DNA of 64,000 nt, from contig CM050454.1 of assembly GCA_027563935.2 (NCBI GenBank), positions 48,202,596-48,266,595 on the forward strand. Direction: 5' to 3'. Shown here piece by piece: positions 32,389 through 43,060 of this stretch. How positions within the stretch are numbered: the stretch's first letter is position 1; every line of letters begins with the position of its first letter. Source of the stretch: Costus lasius (lineage: Eukaryota; Streptophyta; Magnoliopsida; Zingiberales; Costaceae). A program made the position numbers and the translations under genes. The notes below the pieces were generated by a model. The model was not told the DNA's origin, made no database searches, and worked only from the letters and a program-made list of their open reading frames with translations.

Positions 32389-34455
32389 TGTTGTATCCCA
32401 ACAAGTAGGTAAACTAAACTTATTCTTAATGTCGCAGCCAAAACCTAAGTATTGGCGCACAGGGACTTGTCACCCCCTGATACGGCTCTAAAAACTTGTT
32501 TGGTTACCGCACTTGTTGTTATCTCCGCAAGTGCACGGATACTCGAAGTAATAATTAAGATATTGAACCCACAGAGACCTATGTTGTCGAATACCAAATA
32601 GTTGATTTCTTACTATCTAGGCAATACGAAGTAGTGAAAAATAGCAATCGGAAAATAAAATGGAATTATCAGAGAGAAAAGCTAGGACTAGGGTTTCCTT
32701 CACTTTAACTTTTATGACTAGATATGAATAAGTATTTCGTCAGTTCAATTTTATCATGATGAAGATGTAATTTACTTAATAAAAGGATTATTTCACTTTT
32801 GTGCAAACAACCGCACAGGGATTTATTTTCGCTTTCGCGCAAGATTCGTCCCAACGCTGAAGATAAGTAAATCATCAAATAATGAACTCAAGGATCGCTT
32901 TCGTGCATCCAAATTCTAGGTTGATAACCTCTAGTGGAGTCTCAAGGATCACTTTCGTGCATCCGAGTCTCGACACTAGTTTTACTCATGGATCTCCAAC
33001 ATTCCGATCCTTGCTTTCGCACAAGATCTCCACGTTAGACTAATAGACATTGATCTATAGATTCATGTTATAATCAGGGCAATTTTTATACTAGAAGAGA
33101 TCAAGTTGGATCTAACCTAAGGAAGGGTTCATAACATGCAATTCTAGGGTTCCAAATTCTCAAGCAATTACCTTTCAGTCAACAGCAAAAATTCTAAGAA
33201 CATAATTAGTAAGATGGACTTATAGAGAGTCTAAGCACAATTATCACATGAGCAAAATCATCATGCTAAGATTAAACGCAACGAAATATTGAAAAAGTAG
33301 TCATCTAGTCATTGGAAATTAAGTGAATTACTCCCCCATGTCCCAAAAGTAATTTAAGCTATCATCGTGAAGGAATTACAATGAGTCATGGTTTCAGAAG
33401 ATCGAAAATCAAAGGAAAAGAGTAGTTTAGAAAATATAGTACGGCTGTGAAGTATATCACAGCCGTAATTTGCAAAGAATGTCGATGAAGAGTGTCGGCA
33501 ACTCTTTTTTCTTCGATTTCTCTTCCAATTGATCTCCTTTCGATCTGAAACTTCTGGTGTGTTGTCTCCTCCTTCAGAGGAAGCTTCAGTAGAAAAATCA
33601 TGGCCGGAGATCATTTGGATCGAGCACGGTGGTGAAACCCTAGGCGGCAGCGTGAATCGCAATTTCTCACTCGACCGTGGATGAAAATTGGGGCTTCCGG
33701 TGTGTGCGTAATCCTCCCCTCAAAGGCTCCATTTTTGCTTCTTACGGTATCCAATTTAGAGTTGTGGATCCCCCGCAATCCTCTCCACAAAAATTGAGCA
33801 TTGAAGTTGACCTGGGCGTCGCGTTCAAAACAAGAATTACGACAGTGGAATAGTTTACGGCACTGCCGTAAAATCGATCGAGTCTTCTGTTCTGATGTCG
33901 TCTAGGAATTATGGTATCGTAATCTGGTTTACAGTGCTGCCGTAAAATCGAGGAAACTTTCGGTTCGGAAGTGATCGAAAAATACGGCCCGTGTAATCCT
34001 TTACGGTGGTGCCGTAAAATCGGGCGAAGTTTCTATTCTAAAGCGTTATGAAATACAGTACCGTAATATTGTTTGCGGCAGTGCCATAAAATCCGAAGAA
34101 CACTCTTTTTACAAACTCCTCAAAACACGGCAGGGCTTAGATTTTACGGTACTGTCTGAAATTACGGTACCGTAAAATGGATTACAACACTGCTGTAATA
34201 TGCTGACTTGCTCCATTTTGCATTAAATTTCTTGGGTGATTTCCTCTTGATGATGATAATTCTTCTATGTATTTGATTTTGCTTGAAAACTCTCTGAAAT
34301 AGTGCCTTTTTACTTGAAAATTGAGAAAAACCAAAACAGAAGTAGACTTTGCAATATTCGATGAATTTATCATGAAAACAAGCAAAAGATCCTCAATTTA
34401 GCATGAAAAGATGTCTGAAATGATACAAAATATACTATATATTTTGGTGTCATCA
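32389..34455 (-). repeat. 3' LTR of Athila-2
   Basis: From TGTTGTATCCCAAC to GTGTCATCA. It contains a hairpin with 10-bp arms ACGGCTGTGA / TCACAGCCGT (33441-33450, 33457-33466) and an array of about five ~70-bp units built on TTACGGCACTGCCGTAA-type dyads (33836-34200). Four short segments share the phrase TTTCGTGC or TTTCGCGC (32830-33030). Confidence 0.9.
33836..34200 (-). repeat. Dyad-motif array in Athila-2 3' LTR
   Basis: Roughly 65-75 bp period. Each unit carries a spaced pair of dyads such as TACGGTACCGTA and TTTACGGCACTGCCGTAAA. Individual copies are diverged, but arms often change together. The same array is at 42160-42530 in the 5' LTR. Confidence 0.65.
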
Positions 34456-35690
34456 AAATACATCAGGCTCAAACTTTGCTTGTCCTCAAGCAAAAATCAC
34501 AATTTTGAAATCAAAATTTGATTAAAAGAATAACCTTTGCATGCTCAATAAATTTCTAAAATACAACCCATCAATGAAAAATTCTATCAATTGATTTATA
34601 AAACTTCAAATAAGCATATCATCTTTAGAACTCAATCCTCTAGATCCACAATTCGATCAAATAAAACTTCGCAACATGTACAATAAATAGAATTTTCAAT
34701 CTCATGATTTCACCCAATTTCAGTTCAAATCTATCATGCTTTTGTTTGCAGGAATTAGGTTTCCAAGATCTTTTTCCACTCATATTTTTTTTAGTATGTA
34801 CCCACATAGATACATACTTTTTCATTTCTTTTTGCATCATTCACATTCTCTAACTCGATTACCACCTTTTTTCTGGTGATGAAATTAGAGTGCACGGATC
34901 ACATAATCAATGCAATAGAACTCATATCCTCTAATTTGGAAAGATTTCACTAAGGATAGTGGAGTTTATGTGAAATGATTTCTCTCATGGCATGTACCCG
35001 CATAGATACATACTTTTTCAATTTATTGCTTGAACCCATGACCTTCGGTACCACTGCGCTTTCCCACATTGCCAAGTAGGGGAGTCCTCACATTTATTTT
35101 GTGGATCTTGGATTCTTATTTCCCAACAAATAACAAGAATAGACTAAACATCTACTAGGTTGATGAATTGATCTCAATTCATAAATCATACTTATATACT
35201 CATTTTATTCAAAAGAAAAGTCTCACTTTTAGATTTTATTCTTCAAACAATACATCCATCCAAAATTTCATGCATCAACTAATTTCATATTTCAATAGAC
35301 AAATATGTATTGAAGAAATAAATTTAACATGATGGGGCTATATCTCCAATCATGGATTTGAGTTCATTCATCATCAAAAATCATCAATCACATCTCAAAA
35401 CATGACCACATATCACATTAATCAAAATATTTTCATGTAGATGAAGTAGTGGTGGTAGACACACAAATAAGAGTCAATGATGAAATCCAAAAGGTGAATG
35501 GAAGGGGATACTTACAAAATTTTGTCAACCCTTTGAGTCGAGTTTTCTTCCTCTCCATGCTTCTTCTTAAAAATAAAAATTAATGCTAAGGTGAAACTAA
35601 GATAAAAGTAAATTAAAGGAAGTGAACTAAAGTTAGAAAGCTTGGTTGCCTCCCAAGAAGCGCTAATTTAAAGGTCTTTAGCTTGACCCT
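34456..35690 (-). other. Athila-2 3' noncoding region
   Basis: AT-rich, no coding frame and no env-like frame. It aligns with Athila-3 4721-5830. The LTR-proximal side has GCTTGTCCTCAAGC, the presumed region of the polypurine tract. The 19-nt conserved motif lies at 35644-35662. Confidence 0.7.
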
Positions 35691-37168
35691 TTAACACTCA
35701 GATTTGATAGTGGTTCATCCAAATAAAAACTCTCCTTTTCTTCAACTCGCTCTTCTTGATAATAGTGTTTAAGTCTCTAACCATTAACCTTGAATTCTCC
35801 TGTTTCTTCACTCCATATGCCCACGGCTCCGTAAGGATAGGCTTTCTTTACCTGAAAAGGCCCAGACCATCGAGACTTAAGTTTTCTAGGAAAAGTCTCA
35901 ATCTAGAATTGAATAAAAGAACAAAGTCACCTGGTTGGAAAACCCTTCTAAAAATATGCCGATCATGCCATCTTTTGGTTATTTCCTTATAAATTTTTGC
36001 ATTTTCATAAGCTGAAAGTTTGATCTCATCTAACTCATTCAACTGTAGTCTTCTTTTTTCTCCCGCATTCTTTAAATCAAAGTTTAATGCTTTGATTGTC
36101 CATAATGCCTTATGTTCGAGTTCTACTGGGAGATGACAAGATTTGCCATAAACTAATTGATAAGGAGACATCCCATTTGGTGTTTTGAAAGCTGTCCTGT
36201 ATGCCCACAATGCATCATCAAGTTTGAATGCCCAATCTTTCCTTGTGTGCGAAACTTGTCTTCTCCAAAATCTCTTTTATTTCTCTATTTGATATTTCAA
36301 CTTGTCCACTTGTTTGAGGATGATAAGATGTCGCCACTCTATGATTCACCCCACATTTTTTTAGTAAGGAAGAAAACTTGTGTTCTATGAAATGCGAGCC
36401 TCCATCACTAATCACAACTCGTGGGGTCCCAAACCTTGGAAAGATAATTTTTTTGAATAATTTGACAACAACTCTGGAATCATTAGTTGTGGATGCAATA
36501 GCTTCAACCCATTTTGAAACATAATCTACCGCTACAAGAATATATTTGTTACCTCCAGAAGATGGAAAAGGTCCCATGAAGTCAATTCCACAAACATCAA
36601 ATATCTCAACCTCAAGAATATTAGACAGCGGCATCTCATGTCTTCTGTTAATGTTGCCTGTCCTCTAACATCTATCACAGGATAAAACAATATTTCTAAC
36701 ATCTTTAAATATTGTGGGACAATAAAATCCTAATTGCAACATTTTGAAGGCAGTCTTCTCGGCACTGGCATGCCCACCATAAGAAGATCCATGGCATTGG
36801 AACAGTACGTCTGCAACTTCCTCTTTGGGTACACATCTTTTGAAAATACCATCTGCACATCTTCTAAATACATAAGGCCCATCCCAAAAATAGTGTTTTA
36901 CCTTAGCCAAGAATCTTTTCCTTCTTTGAAAATTCAAATCAGGAGGGAAGATATTGGTTACAAGGTAATTCACAATGTCAGCATACCAAGGGGCTCTGAT
37001 TTGTTCGACTGTCATTAGTTGTTCTTCAGGAAAGGAGTCATTAATTACATCATTTTCTTCAGTGTTCACTACAATCCTTGAAAGATGATATGCGACAAAA
37101 TTCTCTGATCCTTTTTTATCTTTAATTTCCAAATCAAATTTCTGTAGAAGTAGGATCCATCTAAGCAA
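35691..37168 (-). pseudogene. Athila-2 integrase, broken into several frames
   Basis: In sense order: from 37168 the end of RNase H (LRWILLLQKFDLEIKDKKG) runs into the integrase zinc region (HGSSYGGHASAEKT...CDRC), ending in a TAG near 36665. From 36634 the core follows with [18 protein letters not shown] and SGQVEISNR (D,D35E). From 36210 comes the C-terminal part ([17 protein letters not shown]), which shifts frame near 35880 and ends about 35760. At least one stop and two shifts separate the parts, so no functional integrase is expected. Order and motifs are those of the better-preserved Athila-1 integrase. Confidence 0.85.
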
Positions 37169-37758
37169 ACGTGGCTTTGTGTCTTTTTCTGCATCAAGTA
37201 TCTTACAACTGCATGATCAGTATACACTACCACCTTGGAATTAATCAAATATGATCTAAATTTATCAAAAGCAAACACTATAGCCAATAATTCCTTTTCA
37301 GTGGTAGTGTAATTTTTCTTAGTCTCATCCAAAGTTCTGCTGGCATAGTGAATAACATAAGGTTTCTTATCTTTTCCCTGTCCCAAGACCGCTCCTACTG
37401 CATAATCACTGGCATCACACATAAGTTCAAATGGTAAGTCCCAATCTGGGGGCTGAATGATGGGTGCTGAAACCAAAGCTTTATTCAATTCCTGAAAAGC
37501 AGATAAACAATTCTCATCAAAAGAAAATTTAACATATTTACAAAGTAAATGTGTAAGAGGTCTAGCAAGTTTAGAGAAATCATTGAGGAATCACTGGTAG
37601 AATCCTGCATGTCCGAGGAAGCTTCGGACCTCCTTCACAGTAGTCGGCGGCTCTAATTTTTCTATTGCTTCAATTGTTGCTTTGTCTACTTCAATTCATC
37701 TTTCTGAGATTAAGTGTCCCAAAACTATCCCTTGCTTAACCATGAAATGATATTTTTC
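37169..37758 (-). pseudogene. Athila-2 reverse transcriptase C-terminus and RNase H
   Basis: Between 37758 and 37490 lie decayed remains of the polymerase thumb region, without a continuous frame. From 37488 to about 37180 a frame carries RNase H: LMCDASDYAVGAVLGQ (catalytic Asp), YTTTEKELLAIVFA (Glu) and VVYTDHAVVRYL (Asp). It shifts frame near 37180 and the domain continues in the neighbouring frame. It would remove the RNA template during cDNA synthesis. Confidence 0.8.
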
Positions 37759-38607
37759 TCAATTAAGCACAAGGTTAGTTTCTTCACAACTCTGTAAAAC
37801 CCGAGACAAGTTAGCCAAACAATTATCAAAGGAGGAACCATATACTGAGAAATCATCCATGAATACATCAATAAAATCTTCAATAAAATCAGAAAAAATA
37901 GCCATCATGCATCTCTGAAATGTGGCAGGAGCATTACATAAACCAAAAGGCATTCTTCTATATGCAAAAGTTCCATTGGGGCAAGTGAAAGTGGTTTTCT
38001 CTTGATCATCAGGATGTATGAGAATTTGAAAAAAATCAGAATATCCATCTAAGAAGCAAAAATGAGAATCGTTGGCTAGTCTTTCAACCATTTGATCGAT
38101 AAAAGGTAGAGGAAAGTGGTCTTTCCTAGTAGCACCATTCAATTTTCTATAATCTATGCACATGCGCCAACTAGTAACAGTTCTAATAGGAATTAGCTCG
38201 TTATCTTTGTTTTTCATGACAGTTACCCCTCCTTTCTTAGGAACACAATATACAAGACTTACCCATTTACTATCAGAGATAGGATAGATAATACCTGCAT
38301 CAAGTAATTTCAGAACTTCATTTTTTACAACTTCTTTCATAGAGGGGTTCAGTCTTCTTTGGAAATCTACATGGGGCTTGTGTTCTTCTTCCATCAAAAT
38401 CCTGTGCATACAAAAAGAAGGATTAATTCCTTTCAAGTCATCAATAGAATACCCAATTACCTTTCTGTGGATCCTTAATTCCTTGAGAAGCAACTCTGTT
38501 TCCCTTTCTCCAAGCTGTGCATCAACTATAACTGGATAAGTAGAATTAGGACCAAGAAACTCATAACGAAGATTATCAGGTAAAGGCTTAAGCTCTATTT
38601 TTGGAGT
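37759..38607 (-). pseudogene. Athila-2 reverse transcriptase
   Basis: The frame opens at 38607, in the -1 phase relative to gag-protease, directly at a run of A residues that forms A_AAA_AAA in the gag frame. There is no ATG at its start. Motifs: WRMCIDYRKLNGATRKDHFPLP, RMPFGLCNAPATFQRCM, and the catalytic box FMDDFSVYG about 247 codons in. It ends at a TGA (37759) where the family has Trp. The enzyme would therefore be truncated before the thumb. Expression would need either frameshifting or a now-lost single-frame join. Confidence 0.85.
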
Positions 38608-40550
38608 TTTTTTTCTTTTTCATCACAAGTATTGCAATCTAGAAATTCATTAGTTTCAAAGTTGGTTTCTTCCTTGATAACAAAATCAGAATCATAATCA
38701 GAGGTTTCAACAAACAAATCATTAAGATCATAAATAATGTCATCTCCATCATGTATACTGCAACAATACTCATAATTTGAAGGATTTTTCAAGGCTTTAT
38801 ACAAGTCATACTCAATCTTTTCACCGCCAATGTTAAAAGAAAGCTTACCATTTTTTACATCAATGAGTGCTCCTGCTGTGGCTAAAAATGGTCTACCAAG
38901 TATTATGGGGATTTTTGCATCTTCCTCTATCTCAAGAACTACAAAATCGGCAGGGATGAAATACTTACCTACTTGAACTGGCACATCTTCCAGAATCCCC
39001 ACAGGATATTTAACAGAATGATCGGCGAGCTGCAAAGACATTGAAGTTGGTTTAAGCTCTCCTATGTCCATCCTCCTGCAAACAGATAATGGCATTAGAC
39101 TCACACTAGCTCCCAAATCACATAAGGCTCGGTCAAAAGCCATACTATCAATAAAACAAGGGATAGAGGAACTTCCTGGATCCTTCAACTTAGGTGGCAA
39201 TTTATTTTGTATAATGGCACTACATTCCTCAGTTAAAGCCACAGTACCATAGTCTTCTATTTTCCTCTTATTAGATAGAATCTCTTTTAAAAATTTAGCA
39301 TATGTAGGCATTTGCAATAAAGCTTCAGTAAATGGAATATTAATGTAAAGCTTTTTCAAGATATCTAAAAATTTCCCAAATTGTTTGTCTAGTTTTTCCT
39401 GCACTAACCTTTGAGGAAAAGGTATAAGTGGCTTATATGGCGGAGGCAAATCAGACTTAGAGTTTTCTTCTTTACATGGCACATCCCCTCTTGGTTCATC
39501 ACCCTTTTGAGGTGTAAAACTAGGTGGGGTTTGCTCATATTTAGAGGATTTTTCCAATTCTAATTCCTCATCACAATAAGACTCTTTTTCATTGTTTTCA
39601 AACCTTCCTCTAGTTTCACCTAGTTTCTTTCCACTTCTAGTGACAATATCATTGCAATGTTCATTAGGCGTTTGAATTTCTATGAAGTTCTCGTGAGCAG
39701 TTAAAGATTCTACCTGAAAAGCAAGTTGGTTAACCATTCCCTCAAGATTTTCTATTTTTTCGTTTTGATTTTGCATAAATTGAGTTTTATTAGCCATAAA
39801 CTTGTCAAGCCAAGATCCTATACTAAAAGAATTTACCTCTTCAGTTGGAGTATGCAATTCCTCACTCTCATTCTTACCATGATGATGACCATGTAACATT
39901 CTTTCTTCAGAATTCCATTGGTCATGGTTTAAGGACATTTCTTCAAACAGTACAAATGCATCTTCCACGGTCTTACTCATAATAGCTCCTCCTGCAGAAG
40001 TATCAACAATTAGGCGGGTATCAATAAGTAAACCATAGTAGAATGTATGGATTAAAGTCCCATTTTCAAGGCTATGATGTGGGCACTTCCGAAGTAAATC
40101 TTTGAACCGCTCCCACGCCTTGTTAAATGGTTCTCCATCTCTCTGTGCAAAGTTTATGATTTGTTTTATCAATTGGATGGGTTTACTTGTTAGAAAGTAT
40201 TTTATCAGAAAAGCATATGATAGTTGTTCCCATGTAGTAAATGCACCAGTAGGTCTAGAATGTAGCCAAAATCGTGCTCGGTCCCTGAGAGAAAAAGGAA
40301 ATAATCTTAGCTTTAATGCATCATTAGAAACTCCAAAAATCTTAATGGTATCACAATATTCAAGGAAAAGATGTAAGTGTTGATAGGGATCTTCAATTGG
40401 ATCTCCTCCAAATTGATTTTGCTGGATCATTGTCAAGAAGGCAGGATTAATCTCGAAATTATCGGCTTCAATGCTGGGTTTGATAATATTAGAGTGTATT
40501 TCTTGTGGCCTAGGGACAGCATAGTCCCTAAGTAATCTCTGTCCTGCCAT
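38595..40550 (-). CDS. gag: Athila-2 Gag-protease
   Basis: 651 codons from the ATG at 40550 (MAGQRLLRDYAVP). The frame is also open 27 codons upstream, but that part is leader. Gag (about residues 1-300) shows NPAFLTMIQQNQFGGDPIEDPYQHL and ARFWLHSRP, typical of the Athila capsid region. A coiled-coil-like stretch (KFMANKTQFMQNQNEKIENL) follows near 270-310. Protease has CDLGASVSLMP near residue 477, so the catalytic motif is Asp-Leu-Gly-Ala, normal for this lineage, and IILGRPFLAT downstream. No CCHC knuckle is seen. It would form the virus-like particle and process the polyprotein. The frame ends at TAG 38595, just past an A-run where the reverse transcriptase frame begins. Confidence 0.9.
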   Translation of the reverse strand: MAGQRLLRDYAVPRPQEIHSNIIKPSIEADNFEINPAFLTMIQQNQFGGDPIEDPYQHLHLFLEYCDTIKIFGVSNDALKLRLFPFSLRDRARFWLHSRPTGAFTTWEQLSYAFLIKYFLTSKPIQLIKQIINFAQRDGEPFNKAWERFKDLLRKCPHHSLENGTLIHTFYYGLLIDTRLIVDTSAGGAIMSKTVEDAFVLFEEMSLNHDQWNSEERMLHGHHHGKNESEELHTPTEEVNSFSIGSWLDKFMANKTQFMQNQNEKIENLEGMVNQLAFQVESLTAHENFIEIQTPNEHCNDIVTRSGKKLGETRGRFENNEKESYCDEELELEKSSKYEQTPPSFTPQKGDEPRGDVPCKEENSKSDLPPPYKPLIPFPQRLVQEKLDKQFGKFLDILKKLYINIPFTEALLQMPTYAKFLKEILSNKRKIEDYGTVALTEECSAIIQNKLPPKLKDPGSSSIPCFIDSMAFDRALCDLGASVSLMPLSVCRRMDIGELKPTSMSLQLADHSVKYPVGILEDVPVQVGKYFIPADFVVLEIEEDAKIPIILGRPFLATAGALIDVKNGKLSFNIGGEKIEYDLYKALKNPSNYEYCCSIHDGDDIIYDLNDLFVETSDYDSDFVIKEETNFETNEFLDCNTCDEKEKKLQK

Positions 40551-40687
40551 TGGATTTAAATTCCCTTTATAGTCTAAAATAGACAGATTAAGTAACACAA
40601 ATAAACAGAGAATAATAGATAGATAGAACATAAATTAATCCTAGTCTAGCAATAATTTCAACGTCTTTAATATCGACAAAACTAAGG

Positions 40688-40705
40688 TCCCCGGCAACGG
40701 CGCCA
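40688..40705 (-). other. Primer binding site, tRNA-Asp
   Basis: The minus strand reads TGGCGCCGTTGCCGGGGA, the Athila-type Asp-tRNA primer site, six bases from the LTR end. Confidence 0.93.
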
Positions 40706-40711
40706 AAAACT

Positions 40712-42775
40712 TGTTGTAACCCAACAAGTAGGTAAACTAAACTTATTCTTAAAGTCGCAGCCAAAACCTAAGTATTGGCGCACAGGGACTTGTCACCCCC
40801 TGATACGGCTCTAAAAACTTGTTCGGTTACCACACTTGTTGTTATCTCCGCAAGTGCACGGATACTCAAAGTAATAATTAAGATATAGAATCCACAGAGA
40901 CCTATGTTGTCGAATACCAAATAGTTGATTTCTTACTATCTAGGCAATTCGAAGTAGTGAAAAATAGCAATCGAAAACTAAAACAGAATTATCAGAGAGA
41001 AAATCTGGGACTAGGGTTTCGTTCACTTTAACTTTTATAACTAGATATGAATAAGGATTTCGTCAGTTCAATTTTATCATGATGAAGATATAATTTACTT
41101 AATAAAAGGATTGTTTCACTTCCGTGCAAACAACCGCACAGGGATTTATCTTCGCTTTCGTGCAAGATTCATCCCAACGCTGAAGATATGTAAATCACCA
41201 AACAATGAACTCAAGGATCACTTTCGTGCATCCGAATTCTAGGTTGATAACATCTAGTGGAGTCTCAAGGATCATTTTCGTGCATCCGAGTCTCGACACT
41301 AGTTTTACTCATGGATCTCCAATGTTTCAATCCTTGCTTTCGCACAAGATCTCCATGTTTGACAAATAGACATCGATCTATAAATTCATGTTATAATCAT
41401 GGCAATTATTCTACTAGAATAGATAAAGTTGGATCTAACCTAAGGAAGGGTTCCTAACATGCAATTCTAGGGTTCCAAATTCTCAAGCAATTACCTTTCA
41501 GTCAACAGCGAAAATCCTAAGAACATAATTAGTAACATGGACTTATAGAGAGTCTAAGCACAATTATCACATGAGCAAAGTCATCATGCTAAGATTAAAC
41601 GCAACGAAATATTGAAAAAGTAGTCATCTAGTCATTGGAAATTAAGTGAATTACGCCCCCATGTCCCAAAAGTAGTTTAAGCTATCATCGTGAAGGAATT
41701 ACAATGAGTCATGGTTTCAGAAGATCAAAAATAAAAAAAAAGAGAAGTTTAGAAAATACAGTACGGCTATGAAGTATTTCACAGCCGTAATTTGCAAAGA
41801 ATGTCGATGAACAGTGTCGGTGACTCTTTTTTCTTCTATTTCTCTTCCAATTGATCTCCTTTCGATCTGAAACTTCTGGTGTGTTGTCTCCTCCTTCAAA
41901 TGAAGATTCAGTAGAAAAATCATGGCCGGAGATTGTCTAGATCGAGCGCGGCAGTGAAACCCTAGGCGGCGGCGTGAATTGCAATTTCTCACTCGACCGT
42001 GGATGAAAATTGGTGCTTCCAGTGTGTGCGTAATCCTCCCCTCAAAAGCTCCCTTTTTGCTTCTTACGGTATCCAATTTAGAGTTTTGGATCGCCCGCAA
42101 TCCTCTCCGCAAAAATTGGGCGTCGAAGTTGACCTGGGCGTCGCGTTCAGAATAGGAATTACGGCCGTGGAATAGTATATGGCACTGCCGTATAATCGCA
42201 CGAGTCTTCTGTTCTAATGTCATCTGGGAATTTTGACATCGTAATCTAGTTTATGGTGCTGCCGTAAAATCGAGGAAACTTTCTCTTCAGAAGTGTTCGG
42301 AAAATACGGCTCGTGTAATCCTTTACAGTGGTGCCATAAAATCAGGAGAAGTTTCTGTTCTGAAGCTCTATGAAATACGGTACCGTAATATTGTTTACGG
42401 CAGTGCCGTAAAATCCGAAGAACTCTCTTTTTACAAACTCCTCAAAATACGACAGGGCTTGGATTTTACGGTACTATCTGAATTTACGGTACCGTAAAAT
42501 GGATTATGGCACTGCCGTAATATGCTGACTTGCTCCGTTTTGCATGAAATTTCTTGGGTGATTTCCTCTTAATGATGGTAATTCTTCTGTGTTTGATTTT
42601 GCTTGAAAAATCTCTAAAATAGTGCTTTTTTACCTGAAAATTGAGAAAAGCCAAAACAGAAGTAGACTTTGCAATATTCGATGAATTTATCATGAAAACA
42701 AGCAAAAGATCCTCAATCTAGCATGAAAAGATATCTGAAATGATACAAAATATACTATATATTTTGGTGTCATAT
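40712..42775 (-). repeat. 5' LTR of Athila-2
   Basis: Aligns over its full length with 32389-34455. Compared with Athila-3 it has about 115 extra bases at its primer-proximal end, flanked by ACTTGTTGT on both sides (near 40710 and 40826). The dyad array is at 42160-42530. Confidence 0.9.
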
Positions 42776-43060
42776 GTGGCATCTCATTTTATTTTGATAT
42801 GTTTCCAGACCTTTGACACTCTTCGCAAGAAAGAACAAAATTCCTAGAATCCTCAAAAAGGGTCGGCCAGAAAAAACCTGACTGAAGCACTTTAAAAGCT
42901 GTCTTAGATGAGCTAGCATGTCCTCCACATGCAGAACTATGGCAAAGAAAGAGTACATACCTGACTTCTTCTGGCAAACATCTCCTATATAACCCATCTG
43001 CACACCTCTTTAATAGGAAAGGATCCTCCCAAAAATAATGTCTAGTTTCACACAAAAATC
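42776..43060 (-). pseudogene. Athila-1 integrase N-terminal (zinc-binding) part
   Basis: Sense frame from 43060: FLCETRHYFWEDPFLLKRCADG, then CHSSACGGHASSSKTAF and LSCEECQRSGNISK, the H-H-C-C region of Gypsy integrases. A TAA follows GNISK, where relatives have Arg. It is cut on the left by Athila-2 and on the right by the chromovirus LTR at 43061. With 31473-32388 it makes one integrase. Confidence 0.85.
43056..43060. repeat. Presumed target site duplication of the chromovirus (left copy)
   Basis: AAATC abuts the LTR start TGATGGGG. The right copy is outside the window, so this is unverified. Confidence 0.5.

Larger units (their letters stand above)
32389..42775 (-). mobile_element. Athila-2: near-complete Athila Ty3/Gypsy element, defective
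   Basis: A 10.4-kb minus-strand element with LTRs of about 2067 and 2064 bp, a tRNA-Asp primer site, gag-protease, reverse transcriptase, RNase H, integrase and a 1.2-kb noncoding 3' part. Gag and protease motifs (NPAFLTMIQQNQFGG, CDLGASVSLMP) are characteristic of Athila. The LTRs differ by several percent and the pol region has several stops and shifts. The extreme right end reads CATAT where the other LTR has CATCA, but the flanking GTGGC duplication fixes the boundary. Confidence 0.92.
29190..43060 (-). mobile_element. Athila-1: fragmented host Athila element
   Basis: Minus-strand Athila internal sequence surviving as a 3' noncoding part (29190-29416 and 31202-31472), the integrase core and C-terminus (31473-32388) and the integrase N-terminus (42776-43060). 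The two integrase pieces join at the GTGGC duplication of Athila-2 in the reading MPLSNILE. The upstream part is lost behind the chromovirus at 43061. No LTR of Athila-1 is visible. It is the oldest layer that I can define. Confidence 0.75.

Noticed and set aside
34456..35690. Env-like gene downstream of Athila-2 integrase
   Set aside because: Some Athila elements carry one, but no frame, signal peptide or membrane segment is seen here.
42771..42775. Athila-2 right end placed at the CA of 42772
   Set aside because: That would leave three unexplained bases before GTGGC. Extending to 42775 matches the other LTR (CATCA against CATAT) and makes the target duplication exact.
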